The notes: a model not told the origin generated them from the sequence alone. A DNA stretch of 64,000 nucleotides from Chloroflexi bacterium HGW-Chloroflexi-4 (GCA_002840715.1 PHBW01000015.1:62001-126000); one strand, 5' to 3'; positions 7,060-16,854 are shown, counted from the first letter of the stretch. Made by a program: numbers and translations.

Positions 7060-7080
7060 ACGCGCCTGGTGAAGGCGCGT
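7060..7080 (-). terminator. Rho-independent terminator after the NUDIX gene
   Basis: ACGCGCCT and AGGCGCGT pair around a GGTGA loop and are followed on the minus strand by a T-run, 30 bp past the stop of the 7111-7557 gene. Confidence 0.85.
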
Positions 7081-7110
7081 GGGTTGGCAGTTGACTGATA
7101 GTTTTTTAGT

Positions 7111-7557
7111 CTAATGAATTCTGTTCTTATACCACTCTAAAAGGGTGTCAGGCACCAATCGGATTGTGTTGTCCAGGCAATCATCTCGATTAACCCACAT
7201 GGCAGTCCAATGACTGCCATTCGCTTCAGTCAACGAGAAGGTCTTTCGCGCGTAGAAGCTTTTTTCGGCAAATCTGCATGGATAGAAATAATCAATTTCA
7301 TGACCGGGTTCGCCGTCACAGGTAAAGAGGTTTTCGAGGATCAGGGGAGCGCCGATTACTTCAATATTTGTATTCAGTTCTTCACGAACTTCTCGCTTGA
7401 CCGTATCAATGGCAAGTTCGCCAAATTCCACTGAACCGCCTACTGGACGGTAATAGTCATCCAGTTTAACTTTATCGGTCATTTTGACCACAAATAACAT
7501 GTCCTGGTCTTCGATCCATGCCAGGGATTTAAATCTGATAGGTGATTGTTTTTTCAT
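7111..7557 (-). CDS. NUDIX hydrolase
   Basis: A 148-residue single-domain NUDIX protein. The NUDIX box is complete: G-x5-E-x7-REVREEL beginning at GGSVEFGE (about residue 39), which binds the divalent metal and hydrolyses a nucleoside diphosphate linked to another moiety. The N-terminus SPIRFKSLAWIEDQDMLFVVKM is the usual first strand. The substrate cannot be inferred from sequence. The gene lies between dnaK and the methyltransferase on the same strand, and strong stem-loops on both sides make it monocistronic. Confidence 0.9.
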   Translation of the reverse strand: MKKQSPIRFKSLAWIEDQDMLFVVKMTDKVKLDDYYRPVGGSVEFGELAIDTVKREVREELNTNIEVIGAPLILENLFTCDGEPGHEIDYFYPCRFAEKSFYARKTFSLTEANGSHWTAMWVNRDDCLDNTIRLVPDTLLEWYKNRIH

Positions 7558-7578
7558 TTGTCTAGTTTTAACTTAAAA

Positions 7579-7601
7579 GGCGCACCCAGATGAGGTGCGC
7601 C
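7579..7601 (-). terminator. Rho-independent terminator after dnaK
   Basis: GGCGCACC and GGTGCGCC pair around a 7-nt loop, followed on the minus strand by TTTTAAG, just past the dnaK stop codon. Confidence 0.85.
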
Positions 7602-7619
7602 ATAAAATTCAGGACGGAT

Positions 7620-9512
7620 TTATTTTTGTTCGGTGAACTCACCGTCGATCACTTCGCCATCCGGTTTGGGGGCTTCACCTGCTTCGGGAGACGGTTCACC
7701 AGGGGCTTGCTGCGCCTGAGCGTTGGCGGTCATGACCTTGCTGTATTCAGCCTGCAGTTCTTCGGTCAGACTCTTGATGTGGGCTAGGTCTTCACCCTTG
7801 AGGGCATCGCGCAGTGCCTGCACTTTGGCGTCCACACTGGATTTCTGGTCGGCAGGGATTTTATCGCCGGCTTCTTTGATGGTTTTTTCAACTTGATAAG
7901 CCGCATTGTCGCCAATGTTGCGGGCTTCAGCCAGTTCTTTGCGTTTGAAGTCCTCGGCTTCATGAGCTTTTGCTTCATTTACCATGCGTTCAATATCATT
8001 CTTGGCCAGGTTGGTGGAGGCGGTGATGGTCACTTTCTGTTCACGGCCTGTGGCTTTATCTTGTGCAGTAACGTTCAGAATGCCGTTGGCATCAATGTCA
8101 AACGTGACCTCTATTTGAGGAATACCGCGCGGCGCGTTGGGGATGCCCTCCAGGCGGAAACGGCCAAGGGACATGTTGTCAGCGGCCATTGGGCGTTCGC
8201 CCTGCAGCACGTGAATATCCACAGCGGTCTGGTTATCATCCGCGGTTGAGAAGATCTGTGACTTTCGGATGGGAATAGTAGTGTTACGTTCAATGACCGG
8301 GGTCATGACAGAGCCCATGGTCTCGACACCCAGTGACAGCGGGGTGACGTCGAGCAGCAGAATATCTTTGACTTCGCCACCGAGCACACCACCCTGAATG
8401 GCTGCGCCGATGGAAACGACTTCGTCTGGATTGACACCTTTGTTGGGTTCTTTATTGATCAATTTGCGTACCATTTCAACGACTTGAGGCATACGGGTAG
8501 AACCGCCAACCAGCACCAATTCGTCAATCTCTGAAGGTTTGAGCCCTGCATCTTTCAAGGCGCTTTCAAAGGGTTTATTGCAGCGAGCCAACAATTGGGC
8601 GGTCATCTGCTCAAATTTTGCACGGCTGAGTTTAAGCATCATGTGCTTGGGGCCGTTGGCGTCTGCTGTGACGTAGGGCAGGTTCAGTTCGGTTTCCATG
8701 ACGGTGGAAAGTTCAATCTTGGCTTTTTCGGCGGCCTCGCGCAGACGCTGGAGTGCCTGGCGGTCTTTACGCAGGTCAATACCCTGTTCGCGCTGGAATT
8801 CATCCGCGGCCCAGTTGACGATGACCTCATCCCAGTCGTCGCCGCCCAGATGGGTGTCGCCGCTGGTGGATTTGACTTCAAACACGCCTTCGCCGACCTC
8901 GAGCACCGAGACGTCAAAGGTGCCGCCGCCCAGGTCGAAGACTAGGATCTTTTCATTCTTCTTTTTGTCGAGTCCGTAAGCCAGTGCGGACGCAGTCGGT
9001 TCGTTGATGATGCGCAGCACTTCGAGACCGGCGATCTTGCCCGCGTCTTTGGTGGCCTGGCGTTGACTGTCGTTGAAGTAAGCCGGCACCGTGATGACAG
9101 CCTGGGTTACTTTTTCGCCCAAAAAGGCTTCAGCATCTGCTTTCAATTTAGCCAGGATCATGGCCGAGATTTCTTGGGGTGAGTAATCTTTGCCGGTGGC
9201 TGGGATGCGCACCTGGGCGTCTTTGGCCGGGCCGGAGATGACTTCGTAGGGCACCATTTTCCGTTCGGTCGCGACTTCTTCAAAGTGGCGTCCCATAAAA
9301 CGCTTAATGGATGAAACTGTGTTCTCGGGGTTGATGACAGCCTGACGCTTGGCGGTTTGTCCCACCAGTCGTTCGCCGCTTTTGGTGAAACCAACAACGG
9401 ATGGGCATAGACGGCTGCCTTCAGCGGTGGTGATGACCACCGGGTCGCCGCCCTGCATCACGGATACAACAGAGTTAGTCGTGCCAAGATCAATTCCAAT
9501 AATTTTAGACAT
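7620..9512 (-). CDS. dnaK: Chaperone protein DnaK (Hsp70)
   Basis: A full-length 630-residue Hsp70. The ATPase domain starts [12 protein letters not shown] and contains [45 protein letters not shown] and LVGGSTRMP. The substrate-binding domain (from about residue 385) has [16 protein letters not shown], and the C-terminal helical lid ends in a Gln/Ala/Pro-rich tail and [12 protein letters not shown]. It folds client proteins in the cytoplasm with DnaJ and GrpE, neither of which is adjacent here. GGAGG stands 7 nt before the ATG. No CIRCE element is seen upstream, so regulation by HrcA is not supported. Confidence 0.98.
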   Translation of the reverse strand: MSKIIGIDLGTTNSVVSVMQGGDPVVITTAEGSRLCPSVVGFTKSGERLVGQTAKRQAVINPENTVSSIKRFMGRHFEEVATERKMVPYEVISGPAKDAQVRIPATGKDYSPQEISAMILAKLKADAEAFLGEKVTQAVITVPAYFNDSQRQATKDAGKIAGLEVLRIINEPTASALAYGLDKKKNEKILVFDLGGGTFDVSVLEVGEGVFEVKSTSGDTHLGGDDWDEVIVNWAADEFQREQGIDLRKDRQALQRLREAAEKAKIELSTVMETELNLPYVTADANGPKHMMLKLSRAKFEQMTAQLLARCNKPFESALKDAGLKPSEIDELVLVGGSTRMPQVVEMVRKLINKEPNKGVNPDEVVSIGAAIQGGVLGGEVKDILLLDVTPLSLGVETMGSVMTPVIERNTTIPIRKSQIFSTADDNQTAVDIHVLQGERPMAADNMSLGRFRLEGIPNAPRGIPQIEVTFDIDANGILNVTAQDKATGREQKVTITASTNLAKNDIERMVNEAKAHEAEDFKRKELAEARNIGDNAAYQVEKTIKEAGDKIPADQKSSVDAKVQALRDALKGEDLAHIKSLTEELQAEYSKVMTANAQAQQAPGEPSPEAGEAPKPDGEVIDGEFTEQK

Positions 9513-9926
9513 AGATAAACCTCCATAGGTTCAAAGGGATTTGTTGCAGTAAAGTAGTATTACTATATCGCCTGAGTATTAAAAGAATGTAAACAAATCA
9601 TTTGATTTTCGTTGGAGGTAGGGATTATTCTCGCGCAAAGGAGCAAATAAGCGAGAATTGAGAATTGAGAGTAGAGAATTGTAAATCCGAGAACCGAAAA
9701 CCGAGAACCGAAAACCGAGAACCGAAAACCGAGAACCGAGAACCGAGAACCGAGAACCGAAAACCGAGAACCATAAATACAATACTTTAGTAAATAGTTT
9801 TGTACTGGGAATCGTGTAGTTTACCTTGGATTCAAGAACGAAAAACATTCAAGGAAATAATTTTAGAACCTTCTACCTCAATTAATAGTTGATAGTTCTC
9901 TATTCTCTGCTCTCGATTCTCAGTAC
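9513..9926. other. Intergenic region with heptamer repeat, no supported gene
   Basis: This 414-bp stretch holds the dnaK leader and a low-complexity tract of CCGARAA heptamers flanked by GAGAATTGAGA-type repeats. An open frame on the minus strand (9579-9848) translates the repeat into FGSRFSVLG-type periodic sequence and has no ribosome binding site, so I do not call it a gene. Confidence 0.7.
9687..9770. repeat. Tandem heptamer array, 12 units of CCGARAA
   Basis: Twelve contiguous 7-bp units, each CCGAGAA or CCGAAAA (variable fifth base), with no interruption. The flanks (9650-9680) contain degenerate GAGAATTGA repeats. It is a variable-number tandem repeat candidate between dnaK and the PAP2-like gene. 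Confidence 0.9.
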
Positions 9927-10385
9927 TTATTTAGGCCAGATGAGCCACATGATCAATGCGGTGGCGAGTCCGGTGAGAACGCCGCCAACAACTTCGATGG
10001 GGGTGTGGCCCAGCATTTCTTTGAGTTTTTTCTGTTCTTCGGCGGGGGTCTTGGTGATGATGAACCAATCATCAAGCATGCGGTTGAGCGCTTCAGCATG
10101 GAAACCGGCTTCGCGCCTGACACCTGCGGCATCATACACCACAATCATGGTGATGGCTACGGCGATGGCAAAAGCCGGGTGGTCGAATCCGCTGAAGAGA
10201 CCGATGGCCAGGGTGGTGCCAGACAGAGTGGCGGCGTGTGAACTGGGCATGCCGCCAGTGCCGAATGCCAGCTTGATATTAAACTTGCGGTGCATGAAGA
10301 AAAAAACCGGAATCTTTAAAATGGACGAGACTATCCAGGCGACGATGCAGGTGACCAGTTCGGGGTAATTAACCAGGAAGGACAT
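9927..10385 (-). CDS. Divergent PAP2 family protein (DUF212/YuiD-like)
   Basis: A 152-residue membrane protein with four predicted hydrophobic segments. It carries the family motif GTGGMPSSHAATLSG (around residue 42), which corresponds to the SGHA motif of PAP2 phosphatases, followed by a D-A-A-G-V-R-R segment. The family is a divergent phosphatidic acid phosphatase-like group whose substrate is not established. It begins 3 bp after the xseB stop codon on the same strand, so it is the last gene of an xseA-xseB-PAP2 operon. Confidence 0.9.
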   Translation of the reverse strand: MSFLVNYPELVTCIVAWIVSSILKIPVFFFMHRKFNIKLAFGTGGMPSSHAATLSGTTLAIGLFSGFDHPAFAIAVAITMIVVYDAAGVRREAGFHAEALNRMLDDWFIITKTPAEEQKKLKEMLGHTPIEVVGGVLTGLATALIMWLIWPK

Positions 10386-10388
10386 GGA

Positions 10389-10619
10389 CTATTCTTCTTT
10401 GTCGAGTGAAGTCTTGGAGGTGTTGAGTTCTTTGATGCGCAGTTCGGCATTGTCGAGCAGGGAGGTGCAGTATTGCGAAAGCACCTGTCCGCGTTCGAAA
10501 AGCTTCATCGTCTCGTCGAGGGGCTGCTGCTGGCTTTCCATCGCTTCTACAATGGATTCAAGCTCACTGAACGCTTGTTCATAAGTTAACTCTATTGGGG
10601 TTTTATCCGTTTTCGCCAT
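10389..10619 (-). CDS. xseB: Exodeoxyribonuclease VII small subunit
   Basis: A 76-residue protein with the XseB signature: LTYEQAFSELESIVEAMES, then PLDETMKLFERGQVLSQYC and a helical tail. It partners XseA in exonuclease VII, which degrades single-stranded DNA to oligonucleotides. The ATG at 10619 has AAGGAGG upstream and overlaps the end of xseA by 17 bp, typical translational coupling. A longer reading (to 10700) would lie inside xseA and is rejected. Confidence 0.95.
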   Translation of the reverse strand: MAKTDKTPIELTYEQAFSELESIVEAMESQQQPLDETMKLFERGQVLSQYCTSLLDNAELRIKELNTSKTSLDKEE

Positions 10620-11847
10620 GACTACCACCTCCTTGAATTGCGACCACCTGGGATTGAATCGTACCATCCGATACTTTAATTGTAACTTGATCTGACGCAT
10701 TTACCTGTTGCACACTGCCGACCACCCGGCCAGCGGAGTCGCTGACGATGGCATATCCGCGCTGGAGTACTGCAAACGGATTGAGCGAAGCCAGCCTGGT
10801 CTGCAGGCTTTTTACTTGGCTGTGCTGTAAACGCAGTTCATTATGCAGCGCCAGTTCTGAACGGCTGGCAAGTTCATCCAGTCGCTGGCGGTCATTGTTC
10901 ACCAGCCAGAGCGGAGAAAGATTGTCGAGCCGGTGTTTGAGATCCATGAGATCGACGGCGGATTGAGACGCCACGGCTTGCAGGGCATAACCCAGACGTG
11001 AAGACAAAGAGGCCAGACTTTCAAAGAGCTCCGACCGGTCGGGAGTGCATAATTCTGCGGCGGCGGTGGGAGTGGGGGCGCGCAAGTCCGCGGCAAAGTC
11101 AGAGAGGGTGAAATCCGTCTCATGACCGACACCGGTGACCACAGGCGCGTGAGACGCAGAAACGGCGCGCACGACACGTTCGTCGTTGAAAGCCCACAGG
11201 TCTTCGAGCGACCCTCCGCCGCGGGCCATGATGATGACATCAATATTGCCGAGGTCATTGAGGCGTTTGAGCGAAGCGACGATTGCGGCAGGCGCTTCAT
11301 CCCCCTGCACAGGGGCAGGCGCCAGCACCACTTCTGCCAGGGGATAGCGGCGGCGCAGGGTGTTGAGCATGTCCTGCAGGGCGGCGCCAGTGGGTGAGGT
11401 GACGATGCCGATGTGCTGCGGCATTTCTGGCAACGCGCGTTTGCGGACGGCGTCAAAGAGACCTTCAGCTTCAAGCCGGGCTTTGAGCCGCATGAATTCC
11501 TGATAGAGAGCGCCTTCGCCAGACATGCGCACGGCGTCTACATATAATTGGTATTGTCCGTCTCGTTCGTAGATGCTGATGGTGCCGTGGGCTTCAATGG
11601 CCATGCCGCTCTGAAGCATCAGCGGCAGGCGGGCGGCGTTCATCTTCCAGATCACGCATTTGAGCGCGGAGGGCGGGTCTTTGAGGGTGAAATAAATGTG
11701 GCCTGAAGTCGGGCGTGACAGGTTGGAAATCTCGCCGCGAATCCATACATCGCGCAGGATTTCGTCGCTGTCCATCAGTTCGCGCAAGTAGCGCGAGATG
11801 TCGCTGACTGTCAGGGAAGTGATTTGAAAAAGGGAGGGCTGCCGCAT
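10603..11847 (-). CDS. xseA: Exodeoxyribonuclease VII large subunit
   Basis: The 414-residue XseA. The N-terminal OB-fold contains VSDISRYLRELMDSDEILRDVWIRGEISN and HIYFTLKD. The catalytic domain has IGIVTSPTGAALQDMLNTLRRR, DVIIMARGGGSLEDLWAFNDE, PVVTGVGHETDFTLSDFAADLRAPTPTAAAE, all family hallmarks. A coiled-coil region follows, ending in the GYAIV strand. The cytoplasmic enzyme works with the overlapping xseB product in DNA repair and recombination. It starts the xseA-xseB-PAP2 operon. Confidence 0.97.
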   Translation of the reverse strand: MRQPSLFQITSLTVSDISRYLRELMDSDEILRDVWIRGEISNLSRPTSGHIYFTLKDPPSALKCVIWKMNAARLPLMLQSGMAIEAHGTISIYERDGQYQLYVDAVRMSGEGALYQEFMRLKARLEAEGLFDAVRKRALPEMPQHIGIVTSPTGAALQDMLNTLRRRYPLAEVVLAPAPVQGDEAPAAIVASLKRLNDLGNIDVIIMARGGGSLEDLWAFNDERVVRAVSASHAPVVTGVGHETDFTLSDFAADLRAPTPTAAAELCTPDRSELFESLASLSSRLGYALQAVASQSAVDLMDLKHRLDNLSPLWLVNNDRQRLDELASRSELALHNELRLQHSQVKSLQTRLASLNPFAVLQRGYAIVSDSAGRVVGSVQQVNASDQVTIKVSDGTIQSQVVAIQGGGSHGENG

Positions 11848-11918
11848 ATCAAATAATATAACATACCCTCCCCTTTTTGGAGTTCAAATCTTAATAAAGA
11901 AGTGTTGTTCTGTAATCA

Positions 11919-12632
11919 TTATGGAACAGGTGTAATTGAAGCAAGTGCCGTCGCAGTGGCATTTGCAATGGCAGTGAGTGTTCCAGCGACGTTTGTTGCT
12001 ACTACATCAGGGGTTGGAGTGATTGTGCCGGTGGTGGTAGCGGTGAGTGAAGAAGAGACCACAATGGTCACATAAAAGGATGCTCCAAAGGATTGACCGT
12101 TTGCGTTTTGCAAAATCCAGTAACCGGTATGGGTGCCTTTGGTAAGCGGAGCCACCAGATTCACTGAAATGTTATCTGCGTGGCCCGAACCGACGGCGGG
12201 GATGGCCGTTGAAACACCGCCCATGGCTGTTCCGCTGAGGAAGACTACCTTGTATGAAGTGGTCCAGTTGCAGGTGCCGGCGTTCTTGATGGACCAGGTC
12301 TTGGTGAAGGCCTGCCCGGGGGTCATCACCATATTGTCAGGGATGGTGACATCAGACACAAAGAGGGAATTGTCGCAGACAGGGACGGTGATCTTGAGCG
12401 TGGGGGTGGCGGCCAGGGTGTTGGTGACCATGGGGGTAACTGTCTCGGTCGGAGACGGGGTCATGCTGGGCTGCGGGGTGACCGTCGGCATGGAGACCAT
12501 CAGGGTTTGCGCCACGGAGGTGTAGAGTGCATCCATTGTGGGCTGGGTAAGCGGCGGCGGCGTTGCAGGAGCGCAGGCGCTCAAAAGAAGCAAGCAGCAA
12601 GTTATAAGAGCAAAAATTCTTTTTATAGTCAT
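11919..12632 (-). CDS. Lipoprotein with NBR1-type Ig-like domain
   Basis: A 237-residue exported lipoprotein. The signal peptide ends with lipobox L17-S18-A19-C20, followed by a Pro/Thr-rich linker to about residue 75. The folded part (about 80-195) matches the Ig-like domain of next-to-BRCA1: FVSDVTIPDNMVMTPGQAF, KTWSIKNAGTCNW and GYWILQNANGQSFG, with Trp-rich motifs. A Thr-rich tail follows. These domains are common in Chloroflexota cell-surface proteins and mediate protein interactions. The ligand is unknown. It is monocistronic and reads away from the HIT gene. Confidence 0.85.
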   Translation of the reverse strand: MTIKRIFALITCCLLLLSACAPATPPPLTQPTMDALYTSVAQTLMVSMPTVTPQPSMTPSPTETVTPMVTNTLAATPTLKITVPVCDNSLFVSDVTIPDNMVMTPGQAFTKTWSIKNAGTCNWTTSYKVVFLSGTAMGGVSTAIPAVGSGHADNISVNLVAPLTKGTHTGYWILQNANGQSFGASFYVTIVVSSSLTATTTGTITPTPDVVATNVAGTLTAIANATATALASITPVP

Positions 12633-12830
12633 AGGAGTAATCCTCTTTTTTATATTCTTGATTTGATTGTTAAGTAAAATTTTATTTCACTTGCCATCCC
12701 CAATCATAATCCCGATTATACATACTTTTATGTTGAGACTGTCAAGTGTGCGTTAAAAGCATAAAAAAGCATTCAACCATGCTTTGTCAAATTCAAGTAG
12801 AATTAAGTCATTAATTAAAAAGGATTATCA

Positions 12831-13310
12831 ATGGAAAACTTGTGGTCCCCCTGGCGCATGAAGTACGTGACGGATAACGAGAAACCTGGTGAGTGCATCT
12901 TTTGTTGCTACCCGAAGATGTCAGACGGCGTCGAAAACCTGATCGTGCACAGGGGAGCATCCGCGTTTGTGATACTCAACCGCTATCCTTACACCTCCGG
13001 GCATGTCATGGTGGTGCCTTTTCAGCATGTGGCTTCGATTGAAGAATTGACGCCTGAAGTGCGGGCTGAGGTGATGGAAATGGTCAACCAGACACTGGGT
13101 GTGCTGCGTCGGGTCTACCAGCCTGAGGGGTTCAATGTGGGCATCAACATGGGGTCCGCCGCAGGGGCGGGGATCGCCGAACATGCGCACGTGCACATCG
13201 TCCCGCGCTGGGCTGGTGACACCAACTTCATGTCCACCACTGGTGAAACGCGCGTTATCCCCGAGGACCTGCGGGTGACCTACGAGCGAATTGCAGGGGC
13301 GTATTTGTAA
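12831..13310 (+). CDS. HIT family nucleotide hydrolase/phosphorylase
   Basis: A 159-residue histidine triad protein. It begins [12 protein letters not shown], typical of the Ap4A phosphorylase-like HIT subgroup, then CIFC (possible zinc ligand), [21 protein letters not shown], and the triad [14 protein letters not shown] near residues 116-126, the central His acting as nucleophile. The likely reaction is cleavage of nucleoside phosphate linkages such as Ap4A or AMP conjugates. AAAGGA stands upstream of the ATG at 12831. It is a single-gene unit on the plus strand. Confidence 0.93.
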   Translation: MENLWSPWRMKYVTDNEKPGECIFCCYPKMSDGVENLIVHRGASAFVILNRYPYTSGHVMVVPFQHVASIEELTPEVRAEVMEMVNQTLGVLRRVYQPEGFNVGINMGSAAGAGIAEHAHVHIVPRWAGDTNFMSTTGETRVIPEDLRVTYERIAGAYL

Positions 13311-13427
13311 AACCAACAGGTTGTTAATCCTTTTAACAAGTTATTTATAAAACTTATTGTTTGATTTTTTTGTAAATCATGTACACTAATATTTTCCAAT
13401 TTAAATAAATAAGGAACATGAAACGCG

Positions 13428-14210
13428 ATGGAATTGCAGACTTCAAAACAAAATAAATTCGTCACGCCTGTTATTATCGCTACCGCCCTTCTGCTGCCCG
13501 TCCTCTTTTTTACCGCCATCAATGTGTTTAACTTGAGCGGTTTACCATTATATTTTGCTCAATTAGGGCTTTATACCCTCTTCTTTTTACTGGCCTTTTG
13601 GGGGATGAAGGACAGCCAGACCAAGTTGACCTTCAGCGGACGAAAAACAATTCTGGCGCTCGCAATCACTTTGGCAAGCTGGTTGATCTATATGGGGATT
13701 ATTGCAGGCACTGGCATCATCCGCGTGCCGGAGGAAATTGATGCGCTGTGCTCTGTTGAAGCGTGGAAAGTGTGGGCGCAGATCGTCAGCACATGGTTGT
13801 TTGTGGGCATCGGCGAGGAAGTGCTTTTCAGGGGTTATTTCTTGAATAAATTACTGGCTTTTTATAAAGGTAAAAACGCCAGAAATGCAACATTATTAGC
13901 CGTGATCGTTTCAAGCGCTTTCTTTTCGGTATGGCATTTGCCGGTAAGAATCGTTTCATTATTCAACGGCGAAATGACGGTTGGATTGATTTTGATCAGC
14001 CTGGTAATGCTCTTTTTATTGGGGGCAGGTTTTGCATGGCTGTTCATCCGCAGCGGCAGCATCCTTCTCGTGGGGCTGGTGCACGGCGTGATGGATTTTC
14101 CGTTGATCGGAAAAGACAGCCAACTTTCGTTCATCATTCTGATCGCTGCGATCGGGTTGGTGGAATTGTTCAGATGGATTGGTCGTAAAAGATCTATCCA
14201 AACAGTGTGA
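13428..14210 (+). CDS. CPBP family intramembrane metalloprotease
   Basis: A 260-residue polytopic membrane protein with about seven hydrophobic segments. It carries the three CPBP/Abi motifs: EEVLFRGYFLNKL (about residues 128-140), a second motif with SVWHLP, and GLVHGVMDF. The Glu-Glu and His residues would bind zinc in the membrane. The family includes CAAX-type proteases and bacteriocin self-immunity proteins; its substrate here is unknown. The stop codon lies 11 bp before the aminotransferase start, so the two genes are co-transcribed. Confidence 0.92.
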   Translation: MELQTSKQNKFVTPVIIATALLLPVLFFTAINVFNLSGLPLYFAQLGLYTLFFLLAFWGMKDSQTKLTFSGRKTILALAITLASWLIYMGIIAGTGIIRVPEEIDALCSVEAWKVWAQIVSTWLFVGIGEEVLFRGYFLNKLLAFYKGKNARNATLLAVIVSSAFFSVWHLPVRIVSLFNGEMTVGLILISLVMLFLLGAGFAWLFIRSGSILLVGLVHGVMDFPLIGKDSQLSFIILIAAIGLVELFRWIGRKRSIQTV

Positions 14211-14221
14211 AAGAAAACTCC

Positions 14222-15340
14222 ATGAAAATTGCCAATTTTGCCACCGAATATTTCTTTGCCAAGTACGAGTTCAGCACGCCCTATCAACTGTGCAACTCGG
14301 ATTGCGAGACGCTGTCAGTGGATGAACTGCTCAAAATGGCTGATGTGCCGCTCGCAGATTTTGGCAGGCTGTCGCTTGGTTATACCGAATCGCTAGGCAA
14401 CCTGCCGCTGCGAGAGGCTATTGCGGCCGGGTATAAATACATCACCGCCGAGGACGTGATCTTTTTGGGTTCACCGATCGAGGGTATTTATCTGGCTGCA
14501 CGCGCCATTCTTGAGGCAGGGGATGAAGTGATTGCGCTTAGCCCGGCTTATGACGCGCTGGTGAATATGTTTGAACATGTAGTCGGTGCGGAGAATGTGC
14601 GCAAGTGGTGTTTCAAGCCCGGCGCCAGCCAATGGGAACTGGATTTTGATGAGTTGGAATCGCTGATCAATAACAAAACCAGGCTGATCGTGGTGAACTT
14701 TCCGCATAACCCCACGGGGTTTCTACCCACACGGACGCAATTGGATCAATTAGTAAACAGTGTTTATTTACATAATTTGGTTTTATTTTACGATGAGATG
14801 TATTTTGATCTGGCTCACCAGGGAACCCCCTCCATTCCATCAGTGGCCGAGTTGAATCCACGCACAGTGGTGCTTTCGGGGCTCTCGAAGACCTATGGGC
14901 TGCCGGGGCTCCGCAGCGGCTGGCTGATTGTGCAGGATAAGGCCCTGCGCGACGAGATCATCAACTGGAAGTTCTACACCAGCATTTGTCCGCCTGCCCC
15001 GACGGAGTTTCTAACCACCGCAGCGCTCAAGGTAAAAAATCAACTCAGAGACCGCAGCCTGGCGCAGATCGAATCCAATCTAAAACTTGCTGATGCTTTT
15101 TTCGCACGCTGGCCTGAGCTGTTCACCTGGCGGCGTCCGCTGGCCGGGTCTACAGCGCTGGTGGAGATGCATGTGCCATCTGTTGAAGTCTTTGCAGAAA
15201 AAATGGCGCGAGAAGCTGGAGTGCTCATCCAACCCGCCACGACACTGGGCTGGGATGACCATCATTTCAGATTGGGGTTAGGAAGGGCGGCGTTTGGGGC
15301 GGCACTTGAGAAGTTTGAGGAGTATTTGAAAATGCATTAA
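14222..15340 (+). CDS. Pyridoxal phosphate-dependent aminotransferase (class I/II)
   Basis: A 372-residue fold-type I aminotransferase. It shows LSLGYTESLGNLPLREAIA near the N-terminus, the NFPHNPTG motif (substrate carboxylate and PLP ring contacts), YDEMYFDL (Asp for PLP nitrogen) and the PLP-lysine segment LSGLSKTYGLPGLRSGW. The ATG at 14222 is chosen over an in-frame GTG at 14207 that overlaps the upstream stop. The substrate is probably an amino acid, not identifiable from sequence. It is the second gene of a CPBP-aminotransferase operon. Confidence 0.93.
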   Translation: MKIANFATEYFFAKYEFSTPYQLCNSDCETLSVDELLKMADVPLADFGRLSLGYTESLGNLPLREAIAAGYKYITAEDVIFLGSPIEGIYLAARAILEAGDEVIALSPAYDALVNMFEHVVGAENVRKWCFKPGASQWELDFDELESLINNKTRLIVVNFPHNPTGFLPTRTQLDQLVNSVYLHNLVLFYDEMYFDLAHQGTPSIPSVAELNPRTVVLSGLSKTYGLPGLRSGWLIVQDKALRDEIINWKFYTSICPPAPTEFLTTAALKVKNQLRDRSLAQIESNLKLADAFFARWPELFTWRRPLAGSTALVEMHVPSVEVFAEKMAREAGVLIQPATTLGWDDHHFRLGLGRAAFGAALEKFEEYLKMH

Positions 15341-15399
15341 AGAGCTTTCTCGCAAAGAGCGCGAAGAAGAACATGCAAAGAACCCAAAGAATAAGAGTT

Positions 15400-16854
15400 T
15401 TACCGTAACAATTCTTCAAGAATCTGTTTCGCCTTGGCCGCGTCGGCTTTGCCGCGCATTTTTTTCATCACGCCGCCCACGAACCAGCCAATGAGTGTGA
15501 CCTTACCGCCCTTATAAGCAGCAACTTCATTGGGGCTTTCCGCCAGGACTTCTTCACACACGGCACGGATGGCGGAATCGTCACTCACCAATCCCAAGCC
15601 TTCTTCAGCCACAATCGTTTCGGGGGATTTGCCGCTTTGCTGCACTTTTTGCAGCAAGCTCTTGCCAGTATTGATGTTGATGGTGCCGGCATCCACCAGT
15701 TTTAGGATGGACGCCAGCGCAGTGGGGGTCAGCGCCATCTCGGCCGGGTTGAGGCTCTGGTCGTTGATCATGCGCAGCACTTCATTCATCAGCCAGTTGG
15801 AGACCTTTTTAGGGTCCCCGCCGTAGGCTGTGACCGTGGTTTCGTAGTAATCAGAGAGCCTGCGTTCAGAGGTGAGGATTTCGGCATCATATTCGGGCAG
15901 GCCGTACTGTTCGATGAAGCGCGTACGGCGCTCTAACGGCAATTCGGGGAAGTCTGCCAGTATGGCTTGTTTCCACTCGTCCTCCAGGCGGATGGGCAGC
16001 AGATCCGGTTCGCGGAAATAACGGTAATCAGCCTCGGTCTCTTTGGAACGCATTTTCTTGAGGGTATTGGTATCTTCATCCCACTCAAGCGTCCAGGCTT
16101 CGATGCGGTTGCCGGCTTCTGTCTCGCGGATCTGGCGCTCAACCTCTTTAAGGATGGCTTCACGCACTGCGTCAATTGAGTTGACGTTCTTGATCTCGGT
16201 TTTGGGATTGAGTACCGTTTCGCCTTTTTTGCGGATGGAAACATTGGCGTCGCAGCGCAGGTGTCCTTTTTCCATATCGGCCTCGGAGATACCGATCCAG
16301 CGTAGCAGCTGCCGCAGACGGGTGAGGTATTGAGCGGCTTCATCCGCAGTGCGCAGGTCGGGGGCGGTCACCATCTCAACCAGCGGCACTCCGCAGCGGT
16401 TGAAATCTATCAGGCGCCGGTTGCCAGCAGTCTTGGTCTTACCGGCGTCCTCTTCGATGTGCATCTTCCAGATTCCTACGCGACGGATGTAGGCTTGCTT
16501 ATCTGGGGAAGCATTGGCCGGAACAGGCAGGTCAAGGTATCCGCCCTTGCCGATGGATTGGTCAAATTGCGAAATTTGATATCCCTTGGGCAAGTCGGGG
16601 TAAAAGTAATTTTTGCGGTCGAAATATGAGATCGGACGAATCTCGGAATGCATGGCGTTGGCCAACAGTGTTGCTTTTTCGACCACAGCCTTGTTGAGCA
16701 CCGGCAAGACACCCGGCAAGCCGCAGCATACCGGGCAGATATTGGTGTTAGGATCGTCAAACCACGAGTCCGCTTTGCAAGAGCAGAAGACTTTTGTCTT
16801 GGTGTTTAGTTGAATGTGAGTTTCGAGCCCGATCACTGCTTCGTATTCTGTCAT
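15400..16854 (-). CDS. gatB: Aspartyl/glutamyl-tRNA(Asn/Gln) amidotransferase subunit B
   Basis: The 484-residue GatB. It begins YEAVIGLETHIQLNTKTKVFC, has the zinc-type Cys pattern CSC...CPVC, then GLPGVLPVLN, FYPDLPKGYQISQ and RCDANVSIRKK, and a C-terminal YqeY-like helical tail ending in KQILEELLR. With GatC and GatA it converts Glu-tRNA(Gln) or Asp-tRNA(Asn) to the amide form. AGAGG precedes the ATG. It is the last gene of the gatC-gatA-CAP-gatB cluster, 39 bp after the CAP gene. Confidence 0.97.
   Translation of the reverse strand: MTEYEAVIGLETHIQLNTKTKVFCSCKADSWFDDPNTNICPVCCGLPGVLPVLNKAVVEKATLLANAMHSEIRPISYFDRKNYFYPDLPKGYQISQFDQSIGKGGYLDLPVPANASPDKQAYIRRVGIWKMHIEEDAGKTKTAGNRRLIDFNRCGVPLVEMVTAPDLRTADEAAQYLTRLRQLLRWIGISEADMEKGHLRCDANVSIRKKGETVLNPKTEIKNVNSIDAVREAILKEVERQIRETEAGNRIEAWTLEWDEDTNTLKKMRSKETEADYRYFREPDLLPIRLEDEWKQAILADFPELPLERRTRFIEQYGLPEYDAEILTSERRLSDYYETTVTAYGGDPKKVSNWLMNEVLRMINDQSLNPAEMALTPTALASILKLVDAGTININTGKSLLQKVQQSGKSPETIVAEEGLGLVSDDSAIRAVCEEVLAESPNEVAAYKGGKVTLIGWFVGGVMKKMRGKADAAKAKQILEELLR

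Noticed and set aside
9513-9580. CIRCE element upstream of dnaK
   Set aside because: No TTAGCACTC-N9-GAGTGCTAA inverted repeat is present.
9687-9770. Possible CRISPR-like array
   Set aside because: The units are 7 bp, contiguous and without spacers.
9579-9848. 89-codon open frame across the heptamer repeat
   Set aside because: The translation is periodic (FGSRFSVLG) from the repeat itself, there is no ribosome binding site and no conserved-looking segment.
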